From an uncultured Bacteroidales bacterium (GTDB lineage Bacteria; Bacteroidota; Bacteroidia; Bacteroidales; Paludibacteraceae), in contig ONWR01000002.1 in the NCBI GenBank assembly GCA_900321605.1, positions 62,001 through 126,000 on the forward strand: a stretch of DNA of 64,000 bases. Direction: 5' to 3'. Positions 52,180 to 61,003 of this stretch are shown one piece after another. Both the position numbers and the translations under genes were made by a program. The notes under the pieces are model-generated. The model ran no database searches. It saw only the letters and a list, made by a program, of their open reading frames with translations, and was not told the DNA's origin. How positions within the stretch are numbered: the first letter of the stretch is position 1; each line of letters opens with the position of its first letter.

Positions 52180-53751
52180 ATGATAAAGAAGATTATTTGT
52201 ATATTATTTGTATGCGGGGTCGCAGTGAGTGCGACGGCAGTGCCGGCACGCCGTGATGGTATGGTTCGGACAGCGGAAGACGGAACAGAGAAGATCGTGT
52301 TCCTAAATGGTGATGAGTATTTCCATTACCTGACCGATGAGGAAGGTAATTGGTTAGACGAGACGACCTTGATGCCGATGAGTGAAGAAGTGAAAGGCGA
52401 AAGGCTAAAGGTGAAAGGCGAAAGGATGAAGGCGAAAGAGAACCGGAGAAGGGCAAAAGAGCAGACCGGTTCGGATCGTCTTTTGGCTCCACGCGGAGCG
52501 GTTATCTTGGTGAGCTATAAAGATCAAGCCTTCCAACAAACCAATGAAGATATGACCGAATGGGCGATGGGCGAAGACTACACCTATAACGGTGCTACGG
52601 GTTCGATTCATCAGTATTTTTACGACCAGAGTTGGGGACAATACGATATGCAGATAGACGTGTATGGTCCGGTGACGGTCAGCAAGAACGCTTCGTACTA
52701 CGGATCGAACGATTATTGGGGTAATGACCAACATGCTGATGAGTTGGTGAAAGAAGCGTGTATCTTGGCACATGACCAATGTGGAGCCGATTTCAGCCAA
52801 TACGATTTCAACAAAGACGGCGAGGTAGATTGGGTTGTTATTCTGTATGCCGGTATGGGTGAAGCAGATGGTGGCGCGTCTTCTACCATCTGGCCACATC
52901 AGTATGATTTGAGTTATACGGGCATGAGTTTTATGTTAGACGGCAAATGGGTGAACCACTACTGCTGTCTGAATGAGATTGATGGTCAGACCGGTGATCG
53001 TTGCGGCATCGGTACTTTCTGCCATGAGTTCAGCCACGTGATGGGTTTGCCGGATTTCTATGCGACCACCGAAGGTGCAACGCACCGTACTTTGGGTAGC
53101 TGGGACATTATGGACTATGGACCATACAACAACAACGGCAACACCCCGCCTAACTACTCGGCTTACGAGCGTTGGTTCATGGGTTGGATGGAACCGACAC
53201 TTATTCATAAGGCATGTCGGATTGAGTTGCCGGCTTTGCAGGACACCAAAGCCGCTTGTTTGATTACCGCTAATGGCACCTCCATCAGTAATATCCTGAA
53301 ACCAAGTCCGAGTACGTTCTATCTAATAGAGAACCGTCAGCAGACAGGATGGGATAAATACCTGAAGGGAAGCGGTATGATGGTGACCAAAATACAATGG
53401 AATGAGTACAATTGGATCAACAATCTTGTCAATAACACGTCCAGTAGTATGGGTGTGGATATTATCGAGGCGAGAAAGAACACTTCCAGATATTACGACA
53501 GGAATACCGACCTGTACCCCAAAGGGGCAACAGAGTTCACCGATGTAGCCAAGTTCCAAGTGACGAATATTCAGATGAGCAATAAGATCATCGTCTTTGA
53601 CGTCAATGGTGGAGGAGACGCGATCAGGTTGGACGTAGAAAGTATTCAGACATCCGATGTCAGTTGTCAGAAAGTGCTGAAGGACGGAAAACTCTATATA
53701 ATGTACGAAGGACAGATGTACGATGCGATGGGAAGGGGCGTTAGTCGTTAG
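52180..53751 (+). CDS. M6 family metalloprotease (secreted)
   Basis: 523 residues: signal peptide (about 1-20), pro-region with GDEYFHYLTDEEGNWLDE near 48, and the M6 catalytic domain with YAGMGEADGGASSTIWPHQY and the zinc site CHEFSHVMGLPDFY near 281. The downstream NYSAYERWFMGWM and IENRQQTGWDKYL are family marks. Tail KVLKDGKLYIMYEGQMYDAM matches the other secreted proteins in this window. The linker EEVKGERLKVKGERMKAK is encoded by GAAAGGC heptads (52389). Immune-inhibitor-A-type substrates are unknown. It is complete, unlike the copy at 44630. Confidence 0.88.
   Translation: MIKKIICILFVCGVAVSATAVPARRDGMVRTAEDGTEKIVFLNGDEYFHYLTDEEGNWLDETTLMPMSEEVKGERLKVKGERMKAKENRRRAKEQTGSDRLLAPRGAVILVSYKDQAFQQTNEDMTEWAMGEDYTYNGATGSIHQYFYDQSWGQYDMQIDVYGPVTVSKNASYYGSNDYWGNDQHADELVKEACILAHDQCGADFSQYDFNKDGEVDWVVILYAGMGEADGGASSTIWPHQYDLSYTGMSFMLDGKWVNHYCCLNEIDGQTGDRCGIGTFCHEFSHVMGLPDFYATTEGATHRTLGSWDIMDYGPYNNNGNTPPNYSAYERWFMGWMEPTLIHKACRIELPALQDTKAACLITANGTSISNILKPSPSTFYLIENRQQTGWDKYLKGSGMMVTKIQWNEYNWINNLVNNTSSSMGVDIIEARKNTSRYYDRNTDLYPKGATEFTDVAKFQVTNIQMSNKIIVFDVNGGGDAIRLDVESIQTSDVSCQKVLKDGKLYIMYEGQMYDAMGRGVSR
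52389..52440. repeat. Heptads (GAAAGGC) inside the M6 protease gene
   Basis: Units translated as VKGERLKVKGERMKAKE, at the junction of pro-region and catalytic domain. Confidence 0.85.
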
Positions 53752-53790
53752 TCGATAGTCGTTGGTCGATAGTCGTTAGTCGATAGTCAA
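53741..53790. repeat. Heptads (TCGTTAG / TCGATAG)
   Basis: Runs from the M6 protease stop to the leader of xth. Confidence 0.9.
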
Positions 53791-53799
53791 AAAAAAGAT

Positions 53800-54561
53800 A
53801 TGAAGATCATCAGTTATAATTTGAACGGAATACGTTCGGCAATAAACAAGGGACTCTTGGATTGGTTACGGGTCGAGAATCCGGATGTGTTTTGCATACA
53901 GGAGAGCAAGGCGCAGCCCGAACAGATCGATGTGATCGCTTTTCAGGAGTTGGGTTACCACAGTTATATTCATTCGGCGGAGAAGAAAGGCTACTCGGGT
54001 GTATGTATCTTCTCGAAACCAGAGCCGGAGAAGGTGGTAGTTGGTATGGGGATCCCCGAGTATGACCGAGAGGGGCGCGTGCTGCGTGCCGATTTCGGAG
54101 ACATTACCGTGGTGGATGCCTATATCCCGAGCGGCACGACCGGCGGCGAGAGACAGGAATTCAAGATGGCGTTCTTGGAGGATCTGTTGCCGTGGGTGAC
54201 GGAGCTGCGCAAAGAGCGGCCGAACGTCATCGTCTGCGGAGATTATAACATCTGTCATAAGCCTATTGACATCAATCATCCGGAGCGTCAGATCGGCGTA
54301 TCGGGTTTCCTGCCGGAAGAGAGGGAATGGATGGATCGATGGGAAGCGAGCGGCATGGTGGACTCGTTCCGCGTGTTTGACCAGAGTGCCGAGCGGTATA
54401 GCTGGTGGAGCTGGAGAGCCGGTGCTCGCGCACGTAATGTAGGCTGGCGAATTGATTACCATTGGGTAAGCGAGAGTTTAAAGTCCCGATTGAAGGGAGC
54501 GAAGATACTAACGGACGCGGTACATAGTGATCACTGTCCGGTAATGGTGGAAATATCGTAA
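53800..54561 (+). CDS. xth: Exonuclease III-type AP endonuclease
   Basis: Base-excision repair enzyme cutting abasic sites, also a 3'-5' exonuclease. 253 residues with all catalytic motifs: [10 protein letters not shown] (N of motif I), CIQESKAQ (Glu), [12 protein letters not shown] (Asp/Asn pair), and [12 protein letters not shown] (catalytic Asp-His). [19 protein letters not shown] is typical. Begins after a heptad leader. Confidence 0.95.
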   Translation: MKIISYNLNGIRSAINKGLLDWLRVENPDVFCIQESKAQPEQIDVIAFQELGYHSYIHSAEKKGYSGVCIFSKPEPEKVVVGMGIPEYDREGRVLRADFGDITVVDAYIPSGTTGGERQEFKMAFLEDLLPWVTELRKERPNVIVCGDYNICHKPIDINHPERQIGVSGFLPEEREWMDRWEASGMVDSFRVFDQSAERYSWWSWRAGARARNVGWRIDYHWVSESLKSRLKGAKILTDAVHSDHCPVMVEIS

Positions 54562-54595
54562 TGACGTAATTACGTAATAACGTTATAACGAAGAA
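54559..54595. repeat. Period-8 array (CGTAATTA / CGTAATAA)
   Basis: From the xth stop to near the lptB ATG. Confidence 0.85.
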
Positions 54596-54599
54596 ATAT

Positions 54600-55352
54600 A
54601 TGGATAAACTGAGAACAGAACATTTGATTAAGAAATACGGAAAGAGAACCGTTGTTAATGACGTGTCGATCGAGTTGGAGCAAGGCGAGATCGTCGGTTT
54701 GCTCGGTCCTAACGGAGCCGGAAAGACGACGACATTCTATATGACGACGGGTTTGGTGACCGCCAACAACGGTAAGATTTTCCTGAACGACATGGACATT
54801 ACCAACTACCCTATGTACAAACGTGCGAAGTTGGGTATCGGTTACCTGCCGCAGGAAGCGAGCGTGTTCCGCAAGATGACCGTGGAGGATAACATCCGTT
54901 CGGTGCTGGAGTTGACTAATTTCAGCAAGGAATATCAGGCAGAGAAATTAGAGCAACTGATTAAGGAGTTCAACTTAGCGCACGTGCGTAAGAATTTAGG
55001 TGACCGTTTGAGCGGTGGTGAGAGACGCCGTACTGAGATCGCCCGCTGTTTGGCTATCGAGCCGAAGTTTGTGATGCTGGACGAGCCGTTCGCCGGCGTG
55101 GATCCGATTGCGGTGCAAGAGATCCAAGATGTCGTTTGGAAACTGAAGGACAGGAATATCGGCATCTTGATCACCGACCACAATGTGGATGAGACGCTGA
55201 TGATCACTGACCGTGCGTACCTGCTGTTCGAGGGTAAGATCCTATTCCACGGCACACCGGAGGAGTTAGCGGCGAACCCGATTGTACGGCAGAACTACTT
55301 AGGACGCGACTTTGAGTTGAAACGCAAATCGAGACCGACGGAAGGGGATTAG
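54600..55352 (+). CDS. lptB: LPS export ABC transporter ATPase LptB
   Basis: Drives extraction of lipopolysaccharide from the inner membrane with LptFG. 250 residues; Walker [18 protein letters not shown] near 40, signature [19 protein letters not shown], Walker [16 protein letters not shown] and [20 protein letters not shown]. LptFG are not in this window. C-terminus continues to [10 protein letters not shown]. Confidence 0.95.
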   Translation: MDKLRTEHLIKKYGKRTVVNDVSIELEQGEIVGLLGPNGAGKTTTFYMTTGLVTANNGKIFLNDMDITNYPMYKRAKLGIGYLPQEASVFRKMTVEDNIRSVLELTNFSKEYQAEKLEQLIKEFNLAHVRKNLGDRLSGGERRRTEIARCLAIEPKFVMLDEPFAGVDPIAVQEIQDVVWKLKDRNIGILITDHNVDETLMITDRAYLLFEGKILFHGTPEELAANPIVRQNYLGRDFELKRKSRPTEGD

Positions 55353-55397
55353 TCGTTAGTCGTTGGTCGTTAGTCGTTAGTCGTTAGTCGATAGACA
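55350..55397. repeat. Heptads (TCGTTAG)
   Basis: Runs from the lptB stop to the kelch-protein leader. Confidence 0.9.
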
Positions 55398-55401
55398 AAC
55401 A

Positions 55402-56379
55402 ATGAAAGGGGAAAAGGTCATCTTGATTCTGATGGTGGTGGCGATGATGGGTTGTCACCATGTGCCGGAGGTGGAGGTGCGTGCAAGAGAGTGCGCAGCG
55501 TTACCTGTGGGCGGTAGAGCGTCCGCTTGTGCCTGTAGCATGAACGGCAAAGGGTACGTGTTCGGCGGAAGAGATGAGAAAGGTACATATTTGAATGATT
55601 TGTGGGAATACGACCCGACGACGGACAGCTGGACATCCATGGGAAGTGTGCCGGGCAAGGGACGTGTGAATGCGATTATCATTGCTTACAAGGGTTGTTT
55701 GTATGCCGGTTTGGGGTTTGCGAAAGGCGGTGCGTATGAAGAAGAGACGCATCTACGCGATTGGTGGCGATGGAACGAGACGAGTCATCAATGGGATTCG
55801 TTGGCTCCGTACCCCGATAACACGACGATTTGTCCTATTCCTTATGTAACAGACGGGCGGATCTATGCCATCTACGGTGCATCGGACTGCTTCACACGGC
55901 ATATGACTTGGTATGAGGTAGCTACGAACACATGGCAACGGGAGGAAGACAGCCACTATCGGGCGCTTTCGGCTTTCAAGGGCGTCGGCGCACAAGTGCA
56001 AGACAGGTACTATTACGGTTTGGGGTATAATAGTACAAATCTCAGTCAATGGTGGCGGGTAGATTTAGAAAAAGATAATTGGACGAAATGTAAGAGCCTG
56101 CCGAGCAAAGGCAGGACGTGCAGCGCCGGTTGCGCCAACGATACGTATATGTACGTTTTCGGAGGTCGTTATTTCGCAGGAGAGATGACCGGAGGCGAGG
56201 TTTTTGCCGATATGTGGCGATACGATCCGACCGATGACGAATGGTCTCGCGGCGGAGCGATGCCTTGCGGCAAAGCAGAGAACCAGATTGCTTTTGCTAT
56301 CGGCAATAAGGTGTATTTCGGTTTAGGCGAAGACGAAGAAGGACGGACCATCAATAAGCTATACTGCATTGAAGAATAA
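55402..56379 (+). CDS. Kelch-repeat lipoprotein
   Basis: 325 residues: lipobox VAMMGC near 18, then a kelch beta-propeller: GKGYVFGGRDEKG, WEYDPTTDSWTSMG, GLYAG-type blades, MYVFGGRYFAGEMTG, MWRYDPTDDEWSRGGAMP and KVYFGLGEDEEG. About five to six blades are visible. Extracellular binding protein by family; no enzyme motif. It overlaps the next gene (TTG 56369) by 11 bases, so they are co-translated. Confidence 0.85.
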   Translation: MKGEKVILILMVVAMMGCHHVPEVEVRARECAALPVGGRASACACSMNGKGYVFGGRDEKGTYLNDLWEYDPTTDSWTSMGSVPGKGRVNAIIIAYKGCLYAGLGFAKGGAYEEETHLRDWWRWNETSHQWDSLAPYPDNTTICPIPYVTDGRIYAIYGASDCFTRHMTWYEVATNTWQREEDSHYRALSAFKGVGAQVQDRYYYGLGYNSTNLSQWWRVDLEKDNWTKCKSLPSKGRTCSAGCANDTYMYVFGGRYFAGEMTGGEVFADMWRYDPTDDEWSRGGAMPCGKAENQIAFAIGNKVYFGLGEDEEGRTINKLYCIEE

Positions 56380-57799
56380 GATTGTTTGGATAGGGATACT
56401 GCTTGCGTTTACGCTGAGCGCAGAAGCATGGAACTGGTGGCCGTTACCGATGGCTGAGCCGGACACATGCCGCGATACCTTGCTTTATATAGGTGAGATA
56501 CGTGCGGTAAGTTCGAGCGGCAAAAATGCTCCTACTTGGCTACAGGCGAATAGAAACGGCGAGATCTCCTCGTTGCCCCACAGCGGAAACATGCGTGTCG
56601 GCATCATCAAACCCGCTACTCGTCCGAACCGATGGTTCGATTATGACGGAGCGGTGGTACTGAGCGGACGGGTAGCAGGGGGGCAGTCCGGTGATTCGAA
56701 ACAGATAGAGGGTACGGGGTTCTTCAGCGCGCTATACGCGCACGTGCGCCTGTACATTATAGATATAAGTGTGGGTATTCAGCCGAAGACGTTCGGTCCC
56801 GGTGATCCGGAACTGAGTAGCGGCGGACTGCTGTTCTCGAACAACGCTCATCCTATTCCGCAGATCAGCATCGGTATAGACCGCTGGACGGCTTTTCCGG
56901 GTCTATTCGGCTATTTGGAAGTCAAAGGCGGTTTGAGTCAGGGCTGGTTAGGCGACAAGAACGGATATGTACGCAAGACGAAGCTGCATCATAAGTACAT
57001 AGGCGGTCGTGTGGGCGGTAAGTTGCCGGTGAACATCAGCTATGAGTTCCACCACGCGGCGCAATGGGGCGGTTATTCGGAGACTTATGGCAATTTAGGG
57101 AATGACCTGAGTACCTTTTGGCGCGTAGCGTTGGGTCAAGGCGGAGGCAACACGCGTAATGAGATGCAGAACGCGCAAGGCAATCATCTGTTCAGCCAAA
57201 CACTATGCCTCACCGTCAAAGGCGAAAGCTGGCATGTAGATGCCTATTGGCAGAATATCAATGAAGACGGTCCGGTACGGTTCATCGGAACAGGTCAGAA
57301 CAAGAAAGACGGTCTTTGGGGTGTCAGCGCAGAGCAGAACAAGTGGCCGTTTATCAGCGGTGTGACGTTCGAGGTACTGCAAACGACGGATCAGAGCGGT
57401 CCTTTGCATGATCGGGACGGCATGGTCTTTGGGGGCAATGACAGCTACTATTGGAATAGCATTTACGGGCAGGGTTGGACGTATTTTGGTCGCACGATAG
57501 GCAATGCGTTGATGAGGCCTGACAACAGCCGCGTGTGGGCATACCATGGAGGTGTGAAAGGCGATATTTACGGTTTCCGTTACCGCGCGATGGTCACCTA
57601 TGCGGACAACTACGGGACGTATCGTCATCCCTTCCGCAGCCATAACACTGCAGCGTTGTTAGAAGTAACAAAGATAGTACCTCAGGCATGGGGTTTGGAA
57701 TTCGGCATCGCCTTGGCCGGCGATTTCGGAACACAATACGGCAATCAGTTCGGAGGAATGATTACCGTTCGCAAACAAGGAATAATTAAAAATTGGTAA
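56369..57799 (+). CDS. Wzi-like capsule assembly protein
   Basis: 476 residues, TTG start. Signal peptide about 1-20 (IVWIGILLAFTLSAEA), then an outer-membrane beta-barrel pattern: GEIRAVSSSGKNAPTWLQAN, YDGAVVLSGRVAG, FGPGDPELSSGGLLFSNNA, and TYADNYGTYRHPF. Wzi anchors capsule at the surface in Proteobacteria; Bacteroidetes homologues are common in glycan loci. The C-terminus ends in IIKNW, an aromatic end as in BAM substrates. The end of the gene is in an ATTAAAA repeat. Confidence 0.85.
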   Translation: MKNKIVWIGILLAFTLSAEAWNWWPLPMAEPDTCRDTLLYIGEIRAVSSSGKNAPTWLQANRNGEISSLPHSGNMRVGIIKPATRPNRWFDYDGAVVLSGRVAGGQSGDSKQIEGTGFFSALYAHVRLYIIDISVGIQPKTFGPGDPELSSGGLLFSNNAHPIPQISIGIDRWTAFPGLFGYLEVKGGLSQGWLGDKNGYVRKTKLHHKYIGGRVGGKLPVNISYEFHHAAQWGGYSETYGNLGNDLSTFWRVALGQGGGNTRNEMQNAQGNHLFSQTLCLTVKGESWHVDAYWQNINEDGPVRFIGTGQNKKDGLWGVSAEQNKWPFISGVTFEVLQTTDQSGPLHDRDGMVFGGNDSYYWNSIYGQGWTYFGRTIGNALMRPDNSRVWAYHGGVKGDIYGFRYRAMVTYADNYGTYRHPFRSHNTAALLEVTKIVPQAWGLEFGIALAGDFGTQYGNQFGGMITVRKQGIIKNW

Positions 57800-57803
57800 C
57801 TAT

Positions 57804-58412
57804 ATGAATTTTGTAGAAGAAAGCAACCGCATTTTTGCGCAGGCTGTGAAAGATTATCATCGTACCGACGATGTAGATGCTCCGATCAACAACCCGTATA
57901 AGGCGGGAACGATAGAGCACGATTTGTATCTGAAGAACTGGATCGACACGGTTCAGTGGCACTTGGAGGACATCATTCGTGATCCGAATATCGATCCGTT
58001 GGAGGCGTTAGCTCTCAAGCGTCGTATCGATCACAGCAATCAGGATCGTACGGACTTGGTAGAGCGTATTGACAGCTATTTCTGGGAGCAGTTCCATAAC
58101 GTGAAGCCGCAAGCCGATGCTCGTATCAACACAGAGAGTCCGGCCTGGGCTATTGACCGTCTGAGTATCTTGCATGTCAAATTATGGCATATGCAGGAAC
58201 AGGTGGACCGTGCTGACGTGAGCGCTGAGCAGCATGAGAAATGCGTAGCGAAGATGGCGGTTCTCAAAGAGCAGTTGGCGGATATGACGACGTCTATTAG
58301 TCAGCTTTTGGCGGATTATGAGGCAGGAGTTCGTATCATGAAGGTATATCGTCAGATGAAGATGTACAATGACCCGAACCTCAATCCGGTGCTGTATGGG
58401 AAGGGTCGTTAG
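57804..58412 (+). CDS. DUF4254 domain protein
   Basis: 202 residues, all-helical (e.g. RTDLVERIDSYFWEQFHN and DRLSILHVKLWHMQEQVDR), no signal peptide. The family is Bacteroidetes-typical and sits next to glycosyltransferase family 9 genes, as here; its biochemical role is unknown. LAISLKIYHM-type metal motifs are not evident. Short spacer to the GT9 gene made only of heptads. Confidence 0.88.
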   Translation: MNFVEESNRIFAQAVKDYHRTDDVDAPINNPYKAGTIEHDLYLKNWIDTVQWHLEDIIRDPNIDPLEALALKRRIDHSNQDRTDLVERIDSYFWEQFHNVKPQADARINTESPAWAIDRLSILHVKLWHMQEQVDRADVSAEQHEKCVAKMAVLKEQLADMTTSISQLLADYEAGVRIMKVYRQMKMYNDPNLNPVLYGKGR

Positions 58413-58456
58413 TCGTTAGTCGTTAGTCGTTGGTCATTGGTCGTTGGTCGTTAGGC
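58406..58456. repeat. Heptads (TCGTTAG / TCGTTGG)
   Basis: From the DUF4254 stop to the GT9 ATG at 58457. Confidence 0.9.
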
Positions 58457-59458
58457 ATGAAGAGGGTTTTGGTTATACGGTTTTCGGCGTTGGGGGATGT
58501 AGCGATGCTTGCCCCGATTGTTCGTAAGGCAGCGGAGCAGTATCCCGATGTAGCGTTTACGATGCTGAGTCAGCAGCGGTTTGCTGACCTGTTTGGCGGT
58601 ATGCCGGAGAACGTGACCTTCCACGGTGTGGATCTGAAGAAACAGTCGTTGCACGAGATCGTGAAGGGCTTAGGCAAGTTCGATGCCGTAGCCGACATGC
58701 ACAGCGTGCTGAGATCGTTCTATATCCGTTCGGCAATGCTGCTGAAAGGTGCTCGAGTGGCTTCGATTGACAAAGGCCGCAGCGACAAACGCAAGTTGAC
58801 GAGCGGTAAGATTCATAGCCCTCTCAAACACACCACCGAACGCTACGCGGAGGTGTTCAAAACCCTTCATCTTCCGATATCGGACCGAGAATGGACCGAT
58901 GTTGGACCGATGTTGGACCGAGAACGACTCGTTTGTCTCGAGGAACATTTGCCCAAAACGGGGGTCGGTATTGCTCCTTTTGCGGCACACCAAGGGAAGA
59001 TTTATCCGATAGAGAGAATGGAGCGCGTGGTAGCGATGCTGAGCGAGAGAGGCGTGCCGGTTACCCTTTTCGGCGGCGGTAAGAACGAAATGGAGCTATT
59101 AGGCTCGTGGGCAGCGCGTTACAAGGGTGTGGAGTCGGTTGCCGGTAAGTACCGTTTGGCTCAGGAGTTGGAACGGATCCGCGGATTGAAGCTGATGGTG
59201 ACGATGGATTCGGGTAACATGCATCTCGCTTCGCTCGTGGGGACACGGGTGATCTCGATCTGGGGTGCTACGCATCCTTTTGCGGGGTTCTTGGGCTACG
59301 GACAGAAAGAGAGTGATTGTATCCAAAGGGATTTGGAATGCCGTCCCTGCTCTATCTACGGTAACAAACCCTGCAAGTTCGGCGACTACCGATGTATGGA
59401 TATCGCACCTGAAGAGGTAGCACAAACGATTTTGAAAGCTTATGATGACCGTGCTTAA
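58457..59458 (+). CDS. Glycosyltransferase family 9 (heptosyltransferase-like)
   Basis: 333 residues; ATG 58457 (MKRVLVIRFSALGDVAM) chosen, the codons before it being repeats. Adds a heptose or related sugar to the LPS core at the inner membrane's inner face. Seen: ADMHSVLRSFYIRSAML, GIAPFAAHQGKIYPIERM, TLFGGGKNEMELL and TMDSGNMHLASLVGTRVISIW. TDVGPMLDRERLVC includes GATGTTG-type duplicates (58899-58917). It overlaps the kinase gene by 17 bases. Confidence 0.93.
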   Translation: MKRVLVIRFSALGDVAMLAPIVRKAAEQYPDVAFTMLSQQRFADLFGGMPENVTFHGVDLKKQSLHEIVKGLGKFDAVADMHSVLRSFYIRSAMLLKGARVASIDKGRSDKRKLTSGKIHSPLKHTTERYAEVFKTLHLPISDREWTDVGPMLDRERLVCLEEHLPKTGVGIAPFAAHQGKIYPIERMERVVAMLSERGVPVTLFGGGKNEMELLGSWAARYKGVESVAGKYRLAQELERIRGLKLMVTMDSGNMHLASLVGTRVISIWGATHPFAGFLGYGQKESDCIQRDLECRPCSIYGNKPCKFGDYRCMDIAPEEVAQTILKAYDDRA

Positions 59459-60161
59459 TCCCGCATATGAATCGTTGAGGGTGTGGGTTGAATCCGTGCC
59501 TCGTATCTTCGCCGAGCAAGGTGAAGTGATTTACGATGCCCGCAATCAGATCCGACTTATCACGGCTCCTGACGGCAAAGAGTTGTGCGTCAAACGATTC
59601 CATGCACCGAGAGGTCTGAACGGATGGATTTACAAGTATTGGCGTACACCTAAGGCGGTACGGGCATATGAGAACGCGGTTCGGCTTTGTGAGGCAGGTA
59701 TCTCGACCCCCGAACCGGTAGCGTATATCTTAGAAGAAGAGGGCTGTCGTTTGCGGGAGTCGTACCTGATCAGTTTGAAAAGCCGGTTGAAGAGGAATAT
59801 GTACGAGTTCCGGCATCATCCGTTAGAGGGGTACGAGCCGATTGTGCAAGCTTTTGCGCAGTTTACGGCACATATGCACGACGAGGGAATTCTTCATCGT
59901 GACTATTCGCCCGGGAACATCTTGTTTGACATAGATGAGAAAGGGCAAGTACATTTTGAGATAGTGGATATTAACCGAATGGTGTTTGACAAGCCGGTAG
60001 GATTAGAGAGGGCTTGTCGTAATTTCTGCCGGTTGTGGGGAAAGGAAGATTTCTTCCGTTTATTAGCAAAGGAATACGCGAAGGCGCGCGGTTTTGACGA
60101 AACCGAATGCACGCGTCTGACGATCAAATACTGGAAACGTTTTTGGAGATTCAGAAAATGA
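59442..60161 (+). CDS. LPS core kinase (WaaP/Kdo kinase-like)
   Basis: 239 residues with an RIO/WaaP-type protein-kinase fold: KELCVKRFHAPRGLNGWIYK (ATP Lys), HDEGILHRDYSPGNILFDID near 148-167 (catalytic loop) and FEIVDINRMVF (metal Asp). Likely phosphorylates a core sugar. It is placed between GT9 and GT2 genes in an overlapping set, so an LPS role is likely. Confidence 0.9.
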   Translation: MMTVLNPAYESLRVWVESVPRIFAEQGEVIYDARNQIRLITAPDGKELCVKRFHAPRGLNGWIYKYWRTPKAVRAYENAVRLCEAGISTPEPVAYILEEEGCRLRESYLISLKSRLKRNMYEFRHHPLEGYEPIVQAFAQFTAHMHDEGILHRDYSPGNILFDIDEKGQVHFEIVDINRMVFDKPVGLERACRNFCRLWGKEDFFRLLAKEYAKARGFDETECTRLTIKYWKRFWRFRK

Positions 60162-61003
60162 AAAGTGTCAGTGTAGTCATCCCTAATTACAACGGACGGG
60201 CGTTGTTGGAGCGTTTTTTGCCGTCCGTACAGAAAGCGCTGCGTCATCCATCAGTGAGTGCGAGTGAGATCATCGTATCCGATGATGCTTCTTCGGACGA
60301 CTCTGTGGCATTTCTTCAAAAGAATTATCCGGAAGTCATTGTGGTGGAGAGTCCTAAGAACATGGGCTTTGCCCCCACGGCTAACCGTGGTATCTTCCGC
60401 GCCAAGATGGAGACGGTGCTGATGCTTAATACGGATATGGAGCTGATGGAAAACACGATCGGCGTACTGATAGCCCATTTGAAGGACGGATTCTTAGGTG
60501 TCAGTTGCGCTATCTGCGATCCTTATGACGGTCATATACAAGAGGGATTGAAAAAGCCACTGATACGCAGCAGTAAGATCGGTTATAGCGATGAGCTGAG
60601 CAATGATGCGGAAGGCGAGACCATGTATTTATGCGGTGGTTTGGCGCTTATGGATCGCGAGAAACTCCTATCTTTAGGCGGCTATGACTGCCAATACGCA
60701 CCTTTCTACTACGAGGATATGGATCTGAGTCTTCGCGCGGCGGAGAAAGGCTGGATTAGTTGGTACACCTCTGCCACGAGAGCGATCCACCAACACTCGG
60801 CAACCATCGGAAGTCATTATACCAAAGATGAGGTAAAAGCGGTTTTTATCCGCAACCGTGTACTTATCTCGTGGCGATTTATGCCTCAACGCCACGTACG
60901 TATTTTCTGCAACGCGGCTTTCCATGCCTTAAAAGAGCAACTAACTGGGGCAAAGTACCGCCCTTATTCAGAAGCGCTCAAGCGCCTAACTCACGATAAA
61001 TAG
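60158..61003 (+). CDS. Glycosyltransferase family 2
   Basis: 281 residues from ATG 60158 (MKSVSVVIPNYNGRALLERF), overlapping the kinase stop as ATGA-type. GT-A fold: SDDASSDDSVAFLQKN (nucleotide Asp), MLNTDMELMENTI (DxD-like), LALMDREKLLSLGGYDCQYA and YYEDMDLSLRAAEKGW. Adds a sugar, probably a rhamnose-like one, to the LPS core or O-antigen. It converges with the minus-strand GT4 gene and overlaps its 3' end by 26 bases. Confidence 0.92.
   Translation: MKSVSVVIPNYNGRALLERFLPSVQKALRHPSVSASEIIVSDDASSDDSVAFLQKNYPEVIVVESPKNMGFAPTANRGIFRAKMETVLMLNTDMELMENTIGVLIAHLKDGFLGVSCAICDPYDGHIQEGLKKPLIRSSKIGYSDELSNDAEGETMYLCGGLALMDREKLLSLGGYDCQYAPFYYEDMDLSLRAAEKGWISWYTSATRAIHQHSATIGSHYTKDEVKAVFIRNRVLISWRFMPQRHVRIFCNAAFHALKEQLTGAKYRPYSEALKRLTHDK

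Noticed and set aside
724..58456. CRISPR array as explanation for the tandem repeats
   Set aside because: Units are 7-8 bases and contiguous; there are no 25-40-base repeats with unique spacers and no cas genes.
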